A DNA stretch of 53,191 bases, taken from NCBI GenBank assembly GCA_002405915.1, contig DHMS01000033.1, forward strand, positions 54,798 to 107,988. The letters are read 5' to 3'. This document shows positions 44,945-53,078 of the stretch, piece after piece; within the stretch, counting starts at the first letter, position 1; every line of letters begins with the position of its first letter. The notes beneath the pieces are model-generated. The model worked only from the letters and a program-made list of their open reading frames with translations. It ran no database searches and had not been told where the DNA came from. The translations under genes and the position numbers were made by a program. Source of the stretch: Christensenella sp. UBA4636. Its GTDB lineage: Bacteria; Bacillota; Clostridia; Christensenellales; Borkfalkiaceae.

Positions 44945-45667
44945 TTAATTTTCAGACTTTAAAAGAGCGTTTAGCCTGTCGATTGTTTTTTGCGAAGTTT
45001 CGGGATAATCGTCAAGCGGGAAACGCAAGCCTAAATCGCGATACTTTAAAATGCAGAGCTTGCGCATGGGCAAAAGTTCGATTTCTTCGACGTTCGGGTG
45101 AGCGTTTTTTAATTCTTTTAGCTTTAACACATTGTTTTCCGTGTCGTTCAAGCCTTCGACGATAACTTGCCGTATGCGGGTCGGTACGTTTTTGCGCGTT
45201 AACGCTTCCAAAAAATCGAGCGCGGCGCGGTAGGAAAGCCCCGTATACTTTAAATATTCCTCGTCGGAAGTAAATTTGATATCGAGCAGGCAGTAATCGG
45301 TAAAGGCAAGCAATTCTTCGACTTGCGTGTTCAAGACCGCGCCGGAAGTGTCGAGGCAAGTGTTTATGCCGTCCGCTTTCGCCTTTTTGAAAACTTCCGT
45401 CACGAACGCCGCCTGAACGAGCGGTTCGCCGCCCGAAAGCGTTATTCCGCCGCGCTTGCCGAAGTATTCGCGATATTTTTTCGCGTCGGCTACGAGTGCG
45501 GAAGCAGTGGTTTGCGTTCCGCCGATAAAGTCGCGCGTTTCGATATTGTGGCAGTACGCGCACTTTAACAGGCAGCCCTGCAAGAACGCGACGTACCTTA
45601 GCCCCGGACCGTCGAGCGAGCCGAGGGTCTGAACGGAACTTATTTTGCCGAAAACTTCTTTCGTCAT
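44945..45667 (-). CDS. pflA: Pyruvate formate-lyase activating enzyme
   Basis: A radical SAM enzyme that abstracts hydrogen from the glycine of PflB to make it active under anaerobic conditions. The 240-residue product has the cluster motif GCLLKCAYCHN with Cys32, Cys36 and Cys39, after the family sequence LGSLDGPGLRYVAFLQ, and the SAM-binding GGEPL motif further on. The length is normal for the family. The ATG overlaps the pflB stop by four bases (ATGA), so synthesis of activator and enzyme is coupled. Confidence 0.96.
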   Translation of the reverse strand: MTKEVFGKISSVQTLGSLDGPGLRYVAFLQGCLLKCAYCHNIETRDFIGGTQTTASALVADAKKYREYFGKRGGITLSGGEPLVQAAFVTEVFKKAKADGINTCLDTSGAVLNTQVEELLAFTDYCLLDIKFTSDEEYLKYTGLSYRAALDFLEALTRKNVPTRIRQVIVEGLNDTENNVLKLKELKNAHPNVEEIELLPMRKLCILKYRDLGLRFPLDDYPETSQKTIDRLNALLKSEN

Positions 45668-47874
45668 AAGCTTTCGTGGAAGGTGCGGGAAATGACTTCG
45701 CGCTGTTGCTCTTTGGAAAGCTTGTGGAAGTTGACGGCATAGCCCGACACGCGGATCGTTAGGTTCGGGTAGGCTTCGGGGTCCTCGTAAGCTTTGATAA
45801 GCGTTTCGCGGCGAAGCACGTTTACGTTGAGATGGTGCGCGCCCTTAGAGAAAAATCCGTCGAGGAGCGCAACGAGGTTTTCCGCGCGTTCTTTTTCGTT
45901 TCTGCCGAGCGTTTCGGGCGTTATAGAGAAAGTATCGGAAATGCCGTCGCGGCAATCGTCGTAAGAAAGTTTTGCGACGGAATTGAGCGAAGCGAGCGCG
46001 CCGCGTTTTTCACGATTGTGCATCGGGTTTGCGCCCGGTGCGAAAGGCTTGCCCGCCTCTCTGCCGTCCGGGGTGGCGCCTGTGTGTTTGCCGTACATTA
46101 CGTTGGAAGTTATAGTTAAAACGGAGAGCGTATGTTCTGCGCCGCGATAGGTCTTTGTTTTTCTTAAATCTTCTATCGTCATCTTCGCCAAAAGCTTTAC
46201 GATATCGTCCACCCTATCGTCGTCGTTACCGAATGTCGGGAAGTCGCCTTCGGTTAAAAACCCGTCTATATATCCGTTATCGCCTTTTTTTGCCGTTACT
46301 TTGCCGTACTTTATTGCCGAGAAAGAATCGGCTGCGACGGAAAGCCCGGCGATACCGAAAGCCATAAAACGGTGAATTTTTGCGTCGTGCAAAGCCATTT
46401 CTAACGCTTCGTAAGCGTACTTATCGTGCATAAAATGAATGACGTTCATCGTGTTTACGTACAGTTTTGAAAGCCATTCGAGATAGATTTTGAACCTATC
46501 GAAAACCTCGTCGAACACTAAAACTTCCTTATCGTAAACGGGCATTTGCGGACCTATTTTTATACCGGTCGCCGCGTCCGTTCCTCCGTTCAAAGCGAAT
46601 AATAATAGCTTAGGCAAGTTGCACCTTGCGCCGAAAAACTGCATTTGTTTGCCGACTTTCATTGCCGAAACGCAGCACGCGATTGCATAATCGTCACCGT
46701 ATACGGGTCGCATTATATCGTCGTTTTCGTACTGCACGGAATCGGTGTCGGCGGAGAGTTTCGCACAGAAAAGTTTGAAAGGCTCGGGCAAGTTTTTAGA
46801 CCACAAAACCGTCAAATTAGGCTCGGGCGCGGGTTTAAGATTGTAGAGCGTATTGAGCATTCTGTACGAAGTTTTCGTGACAAGCGTTCTGCCGTCCTCG
46901 CCCATACCGCCAACGCTTTCGGTAATCCACATGGGGTCGCCGCCGAAAAGCTCGTTGTACTCGGTCGTGCGCAAGTGACGAGCAAGGCGGAGTTTCAAGA
47001 CGAAATCGTCGATAAGCTCTTGCGCGCCCTCTTCGGTTAAAACGCCGTTTTCGATATCGTTTTCTATATAAATATCGAAAAAAGTAGACGTTCTGCCGAG
47101 CGACATCGCCGCGCCGTTCTGTTCCTTTATAGCGGCAAGATAGCCGAAATACGTCCATTGTATGGCTTCTTTTGCGTTTTTAGCCGGTAAGGAAATATCG
47201 TAGCCGTAGGAAAGAGCCATCCTTTTTAACTCTTCGAGCGCGGCGAGTTGGAGCGAAAATTCTTCGGCTTCGCGCGCCGTTTCTTCGTCGAAATCCGCAC
47301 CTTCTAATTTTGTTTTATCCTTTTTGCGCTCTTCGATGAGCTTGTCCACGCCGTAAAGCGCAACTCGACGATAATCGCCGATAATTCTGCCTCTGCCGTA
47401 CGCGTCGGGAAGTCCCGTTATAAGGTGAATTTTGCGTGCCGCGCGCATTTCCGCGGTGTAGGCTTTATAAACGCCGTCGTTATGGGTCGTGCGATATTTG
47501 AATTCGTTTTCGATATTTTCGCCGAGCTTGTAGCCGTAAGCTTCGCAAGCTTGACGAGCCATTCTCATTCCGCCGAACGGGTTAACCATTCTCTTTAACG
47601 GTTCGTCAGTTTGAAGTCCCACTATAATTTCGTTTTCCTTGTCTACATAGCCCGGGTTAAAGGAATTTATGCCCGAAACTATTTGCGTGTCAACAGAGAG
47701 AACGCCGCCTTTTTTGCGTTCTTTTTTGAAAAGTTCTTCAACCTTTTTGAGTAAGTTTTTCGTTCTCTCCGTTGCGCCGCGTAAAAACGAGCCGTCACCC
47801 GAGTACGGCGTGTAATTTTGCTGTATGAAAGACCTTACGTCTATTTGTTGTGCGTTATTGTTTTCTATAGTCAT
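45664..47874 (-). CDS. pflB: Formate C-acetyltransferase (pyruvate formate-lyase)
   Basis: Glycyl-radical enzyme that converts pyruvate and CoA to acetyl-CoA and formate. The 736-residue product has the adjacent active-site cysteines in IACCVSAMKVGKQMQFFGAR (about 399-400). The glycyl-radical loop RVSGYAVNF (Gly about 709) is in the usual place near the C-terminus. Length and sequence are those of true PFL rather than a diol dehydratase or other paralog. CGGAG lies before the ATG. It stands between the radical SAM gene upstream (55-base spacer) and pflA. It supplies ATP-generating fermentation to acetate or ethanol and formate. Confidence 0.96.
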   Translation of the reverse strand: MTIENNNAQQIDVRSFIQQNYTPYSGDGSFLRGATERTKNLLKKVEELFKKERKKGGVLSVDTQIVSGINSFNPGYVDKENEIIVGLQTDEPLKRMVNPFGGMRMARQACEAYGYKLGENIENEFKYRTTHNDGVYKAYTAEMRAARKIHLITGLPDAYGRGRIIGDYRRVALYGVDKLIEERKKDKTKLEGADFDEETAREAEEFSLQLAALEELKRMALSYGYDISLPAKNAKEAIQWTYFGYLAAIKEQNGAAMSLGRTSTFFDIYIENDIENGVLTEEGAQELIDDFVLKLRLARHLRTTEYNELFGGDPMWITESVGGMGEDGRTLVTKTSYRMLNTLYNLKPAPEPNLTVLWSKNLPEPFKLFCAKLSADTDSVQYENDDIMRPVYGDDYAIACCVSAMKVGKQMQFFGARCNLPKLLLFALNGGTDAATGIKIGPQMPVYDKEVLVFDEVFDRFKIYLEWLSKLYVNTMNVIHFMHDKYAYEALEMALHDAKIHRFMAFGIAGLSVAADSFSAIKYGKVTAKKGDNGYIDGFLTEGDFPTFGNDDDRVDDIVKLLAKMTIEDLRKTKTYRGAEHTLSVLTITSNVMYGKHTGATPDGREAGKPFAPGANPMHNREKRGALASLNSVAKLSYDDCRDGISDTFSITPETLGRNEKERAENLVALLDGFFSKGAHHLNVNVLRRETLIKAYEDPEAYPNLTIRVSGYAVNFHKLSKEQQREVISRTFHESL

Positions 47875-47900
47875 TTATACTCCGTTTGTTTAAAATGTGA

Positions 47901-47918
47901 GGCTATAAGTCGATTATC
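47901..47918 (+). repeat. Intergenic motif, copy 1 (ATAAGTCGATTATC)
   Basis: The 14-mer ATAAGTCGATTATC (47905-47918) lies about 30 bases upstream of the pflB start. It is identical to copy 3 and differs at one base from copy 2. A regulatory site or a small repeat family are both possible. Confidence 0.45.
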
Positions 47919-47929
47919 GCCCGTTTTCG

Positions 47930-48520
47930 TTATTCTTTTTCTCTTATTCTGAGCGGCACGCCGAGCGTTTCCGCTTTCTTTTTGCACTCTTCGATATCGT
48001 CCTTACCGATACTGTCGACTATCGAAAAATTAACTTTCGCACCGTGAGAAGCGCAAAGCGCGGCAAACTCCAAAAGCGCGGAATAGGCTTCTTCGCCGAA
48101 CACGCTGTTGCAATGCGCCTGATATTTTTCGGAGTTGCTTTCGTTTAAAGAAACGTTGATATAGTCGCACGCCTTGGATACTTCTGCGCTTACGTCACGC
48201 CCGTGGATAAGGTTTGCTTGCCCGTTGGTGTTTATGCGCGTAGTCATTCCTTTTGAATGCAGATATTCGCCTACTTTTACCAAAGCTTCTAAATTATAAG
48301 TCGGTTCTCCGAAACCGCAAAACACGACTTCTTCATAATCTGTCAAATTTTGAGGCAACGCCGAAATAACTTCTTCGGCGGTCGGTTCCTTATCTATCCA
48401 AAGGGTTGTGCCGTTCATTCCGTCGCGCCCGTCGCGAATACAAAAATCGCAATTATTACTGCAACGATTAGTTAAGTTTATATATAACTTATTATTTATA
48501 GTGTAAACGTAATTATTCAT
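47930..48520 (-). CDS. Radical SAM protein of the TatD-link type, without tatD
   Basis: The 196-residue product has the cluster motif NRCSNNCDFC (Cys20, Cys24, Cys27), the glycine-rich GFGEPTYN motif and the INTNGQANL strand typical of the small radical SAM family often found next to or fused with TatD nucleases. No tatD gene is in the window. It precedes pflB by 55 bases on the same strand and may be co-transcribed with it. Its reaction is unknown for the family. It is too short and too different to be a second PFL activase. Confidence 0.8.
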   Translation of the reverse strand: MNNYVYTINNKLYINLTNRCSNNCDFCIRDGRDGMNGTTLWIDKEPTAEEVISALPQNLTDYEEVVFCGFGEPTYNLEALVKVGEYLHSKGMTTRINTNGQANLIHGRDVSAEVSKACDYINVSLNESNSEKYQAHCNSVFGEEAYSALLEFAALCASHGAKVNFSIVDSIGKDDIEECKKKAETLGVPLRIREKE

Positions 48521-48554
48521 TTTTGCGTTTTCCTTTTTGTTTCACTTTATAAAA

Positions 48555-48591
48555 AAGCCTATAAATCAAATGATAATCGACCTATAGGCTT
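48555..48591 (-). terminator. Terminator of the aspA-lipoprotein unit, containing motif copy 2
   Basis: AAGCCTATA (48555-48563) and TATAGGCTT (48583-48591) are perfect complements. On the minus strand the hairpin ends in GGCTTTTTTAT, a good U-run. The left part of the hairpin on the minus strand is the second copy of the ATARGTCGATTATC motif. Confidence 0.75.
48572..48589 (-). repeat. Intergenic motif, copy 2 (ATAGGTCGATTATC)
   Basis: Read on the minus strand this is the same motif as copies 1 and 3 with one change (A to G), in the opposite orientation. It forms part of the terminator hairpin 48555-48591, upstream of the radical SAM gene. Confidence 0.45.
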
Positions 48592-48608
48592 ACTTCTATG
48601 TTATTAGA

Positions 48609-49100
48609 TTATTTTTCGATAGTAAACTTGTCGCCACTTTTTTTGTAAGTGTATTCGCTTGTAGAAAACTTAGTAATATCGGTCCCTTTTGCGCCGTCGC
48701 GATGCAATACCAAAGAAAACTTTCCGTTCTCTTCTTTTAAAATATCGCTAAGATTGTTAAGCTCGATTTTTACTCTAAAAGTTTTACCGTCTTTTAATTC
48801 TTCGCCTTTTACCGAGCAAAGAACGCTTTCATAATAAGTAGAAGAAAACTGACTGTCAGTAGTTATCGCGAAAACGAAAGTATCGTTTAAATCGGCTTCG
48901 CTTTCAGCCGAAAAGGTCGTATCGAGAACGTAGCCGTCATATATTGTTTCGGCTATAGTAAAGTTTACGGAAACCCTATCGTTTTCTTTGTTGCCGTCGC
49001 CTATACCTATGCTTACTTCATAGCCGCCGCAAGCAACAAGAGATACCAAAACGCAGACCACAAGTAAAAATATTGACGTGAATTTTAAAGATTTTTTCAT
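48609..49100 (-). CDS. Small lipoprotein, unknown function
   Basis: The 163-residue product has a type II signal peptide with lipobox LVAC (Cys about 24), then a Gly/Asn-rich stretch and a beta-rich domain. I recognise no family. I start at ATG 49100, preceded by GGGAGG at seven bases, instead of an in-frame ATG 15 bases earlier. It begins 25 bases after aspA and ends before a terminator, so it is probably co-transcribed with aspA. Confidence 0.7.
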   Translation of the reverse strand: MKKSLKFTSIFLLVVCVLVSLVACGGYEVSIGIGDGNKENDRVSVNFTIAETIYDGYVLDTTFSAESEADLNDTFVFAITTDSQFSSTYYESVLCSVKGEELKDGKTFRVKIELNNLSDILKEENGKFSLVLHRDGAKGTDITKFSTSEYTYKKSGDKFTIEK

Positions 49101-49110
49101 AATAAGTCCT

Positions 49111-49127
49111 CCCATAAGTCGATTATC
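49111..49127 (+). repeat. Intergenic motif, copy 3 (ATAAGTCGATTATC)
   Basis: The 14-mer of copy 1 recurs at 49114-49127, overlapping the aspA stop codon and abutting the ribosome binding site of the small lipoprotein gene. Confidence 0.45.
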
Positions 49128-50517
49128 AGTTATTTTTCGGCTCCGTCATCGTGAACGGGTCGAGAATTTTATCTAAGAGTGCGTCGTCTAAAAGCCCTTG
49201 TTCGCGGACGAGGTCTTTTATTTTTTTGTTTTCCTTTAACGCGCGTTTGGCAAGCTCCGCAGCCTTTTTGTAACCTATGTACGGGCAAAGCGCGGTTACG
49301 GTGCCGACGCTGCCGAACAAAAGTTCTTCGCAACGAGCTTTATTTGAAGTTATGCCGTTTATGCAGTTAACCGTCAAGGTTTTTACGGCATTTTTCATGC
49401 AAGTCAACGATTCGAAAAGCTTATAGAAAATAACAGGTTCGAAAGCGTTGAGTTCGAGTTGCCCCGCCTCCGCGGCAAGGGTTATCGTGGAATCGTTGCC
49501 GATAACGGCGAACGCGACTTGCGTTACGACTTCCGGAATAACGGGGTTGACTTTGCCGGGCATTATCGACGAGCCGTTTTGCTTTGCGGGCAACGTGATT
49601 TCTTCAAAACCCGTCTTGGGTCCGCTCGACATAAGGCGCAAATCGTTGCACATTTTGGAAAGCGAAACAGCCATAGTTTTGAGCGCGCCCGAAACGTACA
49701 CGAAACCGTCAAGGTTTTGCGTTGCGTCGATTAAGTTTTCGGCGCGAGTAAGAGCGTAACCAGTAACTTCCGAAAGGGTCGGCACTATCTCGTCAAGATA
49801 AACTTTTTCGACGTTTATCGCTGTACCTATCGCCGTGCCGCCGATATTGACCGAATACATTTCGCCCACGGCTTTTTCAAGCAGTTTAAGCGTTCTTTTA
49901 AGCCCCGAAGAGTACGCGGCGAATTCCTGCCCTAAACGGATAGGAACGGCGTCCTCAAGCTGAGTTCTGCCCATTTTAATGATATCGTTGAATTCTTCCG
50001 CCTTTTTATCGAGCGAAGAAATAAGCTCCGTAACGTTGGCGATAAGTTCGCCCGCAAGTTCGATTACGGTAATGCGACCGGCAGTAGGGATAACGTCGTT
50101 TGTCGACTGCGAGCAGTTAACATGGTCGTTCGGATGGCAGAGATATTCGCCTTTTTTACCGCCTAAAAGCTCGGTCGCGCGGTTTGCGATAACCTCGTTG
50201 ACGTTCATGTTTGCGGTCGTCCCCGCGCCGCCCTGGATGGCGTCCGTAATAAAACCCGAATCGAGCTTTCCTTCAAGCGCTTCCTTACACGCCGCGATAA
50301 TCGCTTCGCCCGTCTTTTTGTCGACGGAACCCGCTTTCATATTAGCTATCGCCGCCGCAAGTTTTATTCTCACGATATTGAGAATAAAGCGGTTGTTCAT
50401 TTTTGTTCCCGTAATGTGGAAATTTTCGTAACCTCTTAAAGACTGAACGCCGTAATAAGCGTCGCAAGGTATATCGAGCGCGCCTATGGAATCGCTCTCG
50501 GTTCTCGTGTTTTTCAC
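49126..50517 (-). CDS. aspA: Aspartate ammonia-lyase (aspartase)
   Basis: Converts L-aspartate to fumarate and ammonia. The 463-residue product carries the superfamily loop GSSIMPGKVNPV (about 312-323) and the aspartase-type motifs QGGAGTTANMNVNEVIAN, MGRTQLEDAVPIRLGQEF and the DAYYGVQSLRGYENF N-terminus. These favour aspartase over class II fumarase, whose equivalents read THLQDATP. I choose GTG 50517 as start. It gives the standard N-terminus (KNTRTESDSIG), and GGGAG lies ten bases upstream, while the in-frame ATG at 50562 has no site and adds 15 residues. It has its own promoter. With Opp it would feed peptide-derived aspartate into fumarate. Confidence 0.9.
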   Translation of the reverse strand: MKNTRTESDSIGALDIPCDAYYGVQSLRGYENFHITGTKMNNRFILNIVRIKLAAAIANMKAGSVDKKTGEAIIAACKEALEGKLDSGFITDAIQGGAGTTANMNVNEVIANRATELLGGKKGEYLCHPNDHVNCSQSTNDVIPTAGRITVIELAGELIANVTELISSLDKKAEEFNDIIKMGRTQLEDAVPIRLGQEFAAYSSGLKRTLKLLEKAVGEMYSVNIGGTAIGTAINVEKVYLDEIVPTLSEVTGYALTRAENLIDATQNLDGFVYVSGALKTMAVSLSKMCNDLRLMSSGPKTGFEEITLPAKQNGSSIMPGKVNPVIPEVVTQVAFAVIGNDSTITLAAEAGQLELNAFEPVIFYKLFESLTCMKNAVKTLTVNCINGITSNKARCEELLFGSVGTVTALCPYIGYKKAAELAKRALKENKKIKDLVREQGLLDDALLDKILDPFTMTEPKNN

Positions 50518-50603
50518 TTTATGTTTACTCCCGTATAAACTTTGAATAAAGCGTTTTGCCATGCGGCGAAAAGCGCATATTCCTCTTTCGTTTTTTTAGA
50601 ATA

Positions 50604-50632
50604 ATTTTATACTGTAAAAAGTCTTTCGTCAA
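50604..50632 (-). promoter_or_regulatory. Promoter of aspA
   Basis: On the minus strand TTGACG (50627-50632) and TAAAAT (50604-50609) are separated by 17 bases. The start site near 50597 gives a leader of about 80 nt to the GTG start. Confidence 0.7.
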
Positions 50633-50674
50633 CTGTTTTAAAGCTCTTTTTTTAATAGCACGCAAAAAAATTTA

Positions 50675-50696
50675 CCGTCCGTTATTACGCGGACGG
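50675..50696 (-). terminator. Intrinsic terminator after the third zinc-ribbon gene
   Basis: CCGTCCG (50675-50681) pairs perfectly with CGGACGG (50690-50696) around an eight-base loop. On the minus strand it is followed by TAAATTTTTTT. It separates the zinc-ribbon gene from the aspA promoter. Confidence 0.8.
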
Positions 50697-50709
50697 CGAA
50701 AAAAACTTT

Positions 50710-51132
50710 TTAGTTGTCTTCTTTCATACAAAGAAGCAAAATTCCGGAAATTACGTTAGCGAAAATAAGCGTGCAAACCTTAAAGCCGGTTGTTAGAGGT
50801 TCGTTGTTTTTAAGACTGTTGTTAATCTTAATCGTCATAGGAATGACCCAACAAAGCGGGATTAAACCGCCGATAAGCCCGCCTATACCCAAAGCAAGTC
50901 CGTTTTCAACTCCTGAATACATACCGAGAGAAGCAAACGCGGTAACCACGCAACCTACGCAAGTTAAAATCATAAAGATTTTAGCTACAAGCCCGAGAGT
51001 CGCGTTGTTGTTTGAAGAATTGTTTTTATTTTCTTCAAAGACCTCTTCGCCCTTAGCCGTCGCGCAACCGCATTTGGGGCATACCACGGCTTCGTCGTCA
51101 ATCTGCGCGCCGCAATGTGTGCAATACTTCAT
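50710..51132 (-). CDS. Zinc-ribbon membrane protein (paralog 3)
   Basis: The 140-residue product starts with a zinc ribbon, CTHCG ... CPKCG, followed by a charged and Asn-rich linker (about 28-45) and three hydrophobic segments (about 47-70, 78-98, 115-134). It ends in CMKEDN. It closely resembles the product at 51724-52065 over the ribbon and last segments. GGAGG precedes the ATG, and it has its own promoter and terminator. Such ribbon-plus-membrane proteins are common in Firmicutes and of unknown function. Confidence 0.8.
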   Translation of the reverse strand: MKYCTHCGAQIDDEAVVCPKCGCATAKGEEVFEENKNNSSNNNATLGLVAKIFMILTCVGCVVTAFASLGMYSGVENGLALGIGGLIGGLIPLCWVIPMTIKINNSLKNNEPLTTGFKVCTLIFANVISGILLLCMKEDN

Positions 51133-51170
51133 AAAAATTATCCTCCATAATTTTTTTGATTATATTATAT

Positions 51171-51199
51171 AGTATATTTTAATTTGTCGATATTGTCAA
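51171..51199 (-). promoter_or_regulatory. Promoter of the third zinc-ribbon gene
   Basis: On the minus strand TTGACA (51194-51199) and TATACT (51171-51176) are separated by 17 bases, about 40 bases upstream of ATG 51132. Confidence 0.75.
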
Positions 51200-51217
51200 G
51201 CGATACTATGAAAAAAT

Positions 51218-51712
51218 TTAATCTTCGTCGTCTTTTACGAAAAGAAGAATTATTCCCGCGGGAACGGAACAGAAAATAAGCGTGCAGATTTTGAAAGCTT
51301 TACTTATTTTTGTGCCTTTCGCTCCCTTTGTGAACAAGACTATCGCCATAGGGATTATCCAAAGAATAGGGATTAATGTGCCGAGGAAAAATATCCGCGG
51401 GTCGATAAAATTCCACTCAAACGGCTGTTCTGTTCCGCCGTATGCGCCGGCAATCAAATAGATAAAGAAAAATAAAGCGTAAACCAACCAAAGCGCAAAA
51501 CCTAAGTACGCCAAAGCCGCAAGCAAAAAACACGTTGCAATCATCACGACGCCCGCAATAATACACAAAGCCTTTCGCGTGGATTTTTTGTTCTTTTCTT
51601 CGGCTTTTCGCTCTCTTTCGATAGCCTTTTCACGCGCGGTCGGCGCGCCGCAGGAGGGGCAGAAGTTCTCTTCCGTCACCATTTTTTGTCCGCAATATTC
51701 GCAATATTTCAT
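51218..51712 (-). CDS. Zinc-ribbon membrane protein (paralog 2)
   Basis: The 164-residue product has the ribbon CEYCG ... CPSCG, a helical Lys/Glu-rich linker (about 28-45) and three to four hydrophobic segments (about 48-70, 74-92, 105-125, 140-160). It ends FVKDDED, similar to its neighbours. It begins 11 bases after the stop of paralog 1 without a clear ribosome binding site, so translation is probably coupled. It is the most diverged of the three. Confidence 0.78.
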   Translation of the reverse strand: MKYCEYCGQKMVTEENFCPSCGAPTAREKAIERERKAEEKNKKSTRKALCIIAGVVMIATCFLLAALAYLGFALWLVYALFFFIYLIAGAYGGTEQPFEWNFIDPRIFFLGTLIPILWIIPMAIVLFTKGAKGTKISKAFKICTLIFCSVPAGIILLFVKDDED

Positions 51713-51723
51713 AACTGAATCGC

Positions 51724-52065
51724 TTAATTATCGTCGTTCATACAAAGCAAAAGAACGCCGGAAACGGTACTCACGAAAATAAGCGTGCAAACCTTCATAG
51801 CAACGCTAATCGGTTCTTTGTTTTTGAGCTTATCGGATACGGAAAGCGTCATCGGAATCGTCCAGCAAAGCGGTATCAAAAGAAAACCGCTGACAACGCA
51901 GGCAATTATCATGAATACCTTAGCGATAAGTCCGAGCGTTTCGTTTTGGGAATTTGAAGAATCGGTTCCTTTGCGTTTCGTTAAATCTTCAACGGCGCAG
52001 CCGCAACCGGGGCAAATAACGGCTTCATCCATAAGCTGTTTGCCGCAATGTGTACAATACTTCAT
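51724..52065 (-). CDS. Zinc-ribbon membrane protein (paralog 1)
   Basis: The 113-residue product has the ribbon CTHCG ... CPGCG, a short Ser/Asn linker and hydrophobic segments at about 45-70 and 85-108, ending CMNDDN. Compared with paralog 3, one membrane segment is missing from the middle. GAGG lies upstream of the ATG. No clear promoter of its own is visible, so it may be read from the traX pseudogene promoter. Confidence 0.8.
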   Translation of the reverse strand: MKYCTHCGKQLMDEAVICPGCGCAVEDLTKRKGTDSSNSQNETLGLIAKVFMIIACVVSGFLLIPLCWTIPMTLSVSDKLKNKEPISVAMKVCTLIFVSTVSGVLLLCMNDDN

Positions 52066-52088
52066 AAAAGCACCTCAAAATATATATT

Positions 52089-52118
52089 ATGCAAATGCCG
52101 CAAAAATACGGCAGGCAT
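52089..52118. repeat. Hairpin between traX pseudogene and zinc-ribbon genes
   Basis: TGCCG (52096-52100) pairs with CGGCA (52109-52113), with outer ATGC/GCAT. Only a short T stretch follows on the minus strand, so it is at best a weak terminator. Confidence 0.35.
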
Positions 52119-52136
52119 ATCGTAATAATTAAAATT

Positions 52137-52920
52137 TCAAGCTAAGAACTTAATAAGCCCGATAATGAAAAGATGAAGTGGATAGTAAACAAAGAAAAAC
52201 CACTTCATAAACTTGTTTACCTTTTCGTTTTTGCCGCGTTTGCCGTTGTACAAGAAGAGCAAGGGAAAGGCAAGGAAAACGCAAAGCCGGATTACCCCGT
52301 AAACGACGTTTATTGAGAAAACGTATACTACAACATATGCGCTTACGAACAAAAAACGCCAGATTACTTGTTTTTTGACATCGCCGCGGTTGAAACCTAT
52401 CGCAAGCACGCAAAGCGCGGCTATGCAGCTCTAGTCGGACGGAAACGTTAAAAAGCAAACGAGGAAAGTTAAAAGGATTTTCGCCCACTGTTTTAGTGTT
52501 TTTGAGGCGTTTATTCTAAGAAGAGTAAGCCAGCCCAAAGCGAAAACATTACGCTCTCTTTGTTTAAAAAACGATTTATTCCCGTGCCGTAATAGAACGG
52601 GGTAAACGAGCGTAAGTCGACGAAATCGTTTGAAGCGAAGATATATGCAAAATGCGAAACGAGCGCAAAAACAAGCAAACGGAGCGAATATTTTTTTACG
52701 TTATGTGTGTAATTGGAAACCTTCGGCTATGAAAAACACATTATCGGGCAAGTAAGCCTGCTGATAACGTGCATAATAATCGGCAAAGGTTCCGTCGGAT
52801 AGCCGGGAAACAAAAACCACGCTAAATTGTCTATCGTCATAGCTCTACGATAGCGATAAGTTTAAGTGCATTGCCGTTTAGTATTCTTTTTTGATTGTTT
52901 TGCGTAAGACTTTCACCCAT
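52137..52920 (-). pseudogene. traX-family membrane protein, decayed
   Basis: Read across frames, the minus strand encodes a nearly complete TraX-family membrane protein. It begins MGESLTQ at ATG 52920 with GGGAG upstream, continues as MTIDNLAWFLFPGYP and IAEGF and THNVKKYSLRL, and ends YYPLHLFIIGLIKFLA. The reading is broken by about four frameshifts (near 52840, 52731, 52709 and 52520) and an in-frame TAG (52434-52436), right after FPSD. Only the last 90 codons remain open. The family comprises multi-pass membrane proteins named after the F-plasmid pilin acetylase; chromosomal copies in Firmicutes have unknown roles. Other long genes in the window are intact, so sequencing error is a less likely explanation than decay. 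Confidence 0.82.
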
Positions 52921-52952
52921 ATGGCAAACGCTCCCTTTCTTTTCTTGAGTTA

Positions 52953-52981
52953 ATTGTAACATATAATATGTTTATAGTCAA
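52953..52981 (-). promoter_or_regulatory. Promoter of the traX pseudogene
   Basis: On the minus strand TTGACT (52976-52981) and TACAAT (52953-52958) are separated by 17 bases. Promoter and ribosome binding site are both intact although the gene is broken. It diverges from the tRNA-Pro promoter. Confidence 0.65.
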
Positions 52982-53040
52982 GCGTTATAAAAAATTTATC
53001 GTCAAAAGGCAAATTTTAGCGATAATCGGCAAATTTTTTA

Positions 53041-53069
53041 TTGACAAAAGCGAAACTACCGATTATAAT
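53041..53069 (+). promoter_or_regulatory. Consensus promoter of tRNA-Pro
   Basis: TTGACA (53041-53046) and TATAAT (53064-53069), both perfect, are separated by 17 bases. The start site near 53076 is about 49 bases before the tRNA. Confidence 0.88.
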
Positions 53070-53078
53070 ATAAAAGCT

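Noticed and set aside
45012..45740. Second long minus-strand frame overlapping pflA
   Set aside because: It is an Arg-rich shifted reading of pflA and pflB, both of which have clear motifs in their own frames.
49126..50517. Class II fumarase instead of aspartase
   Set aside because: The GRTQLEDAVP and QGGAGTTANMN motifs and the N-terminus fit aspartase better, although the SSIMPGKVNP loop alone fits both.
52150..52488. 112-codon minus-strand frame over the traX pseudogene
   Set aside because: Its protein shows no relation to TraX; the homologous sequence is in the other frames.
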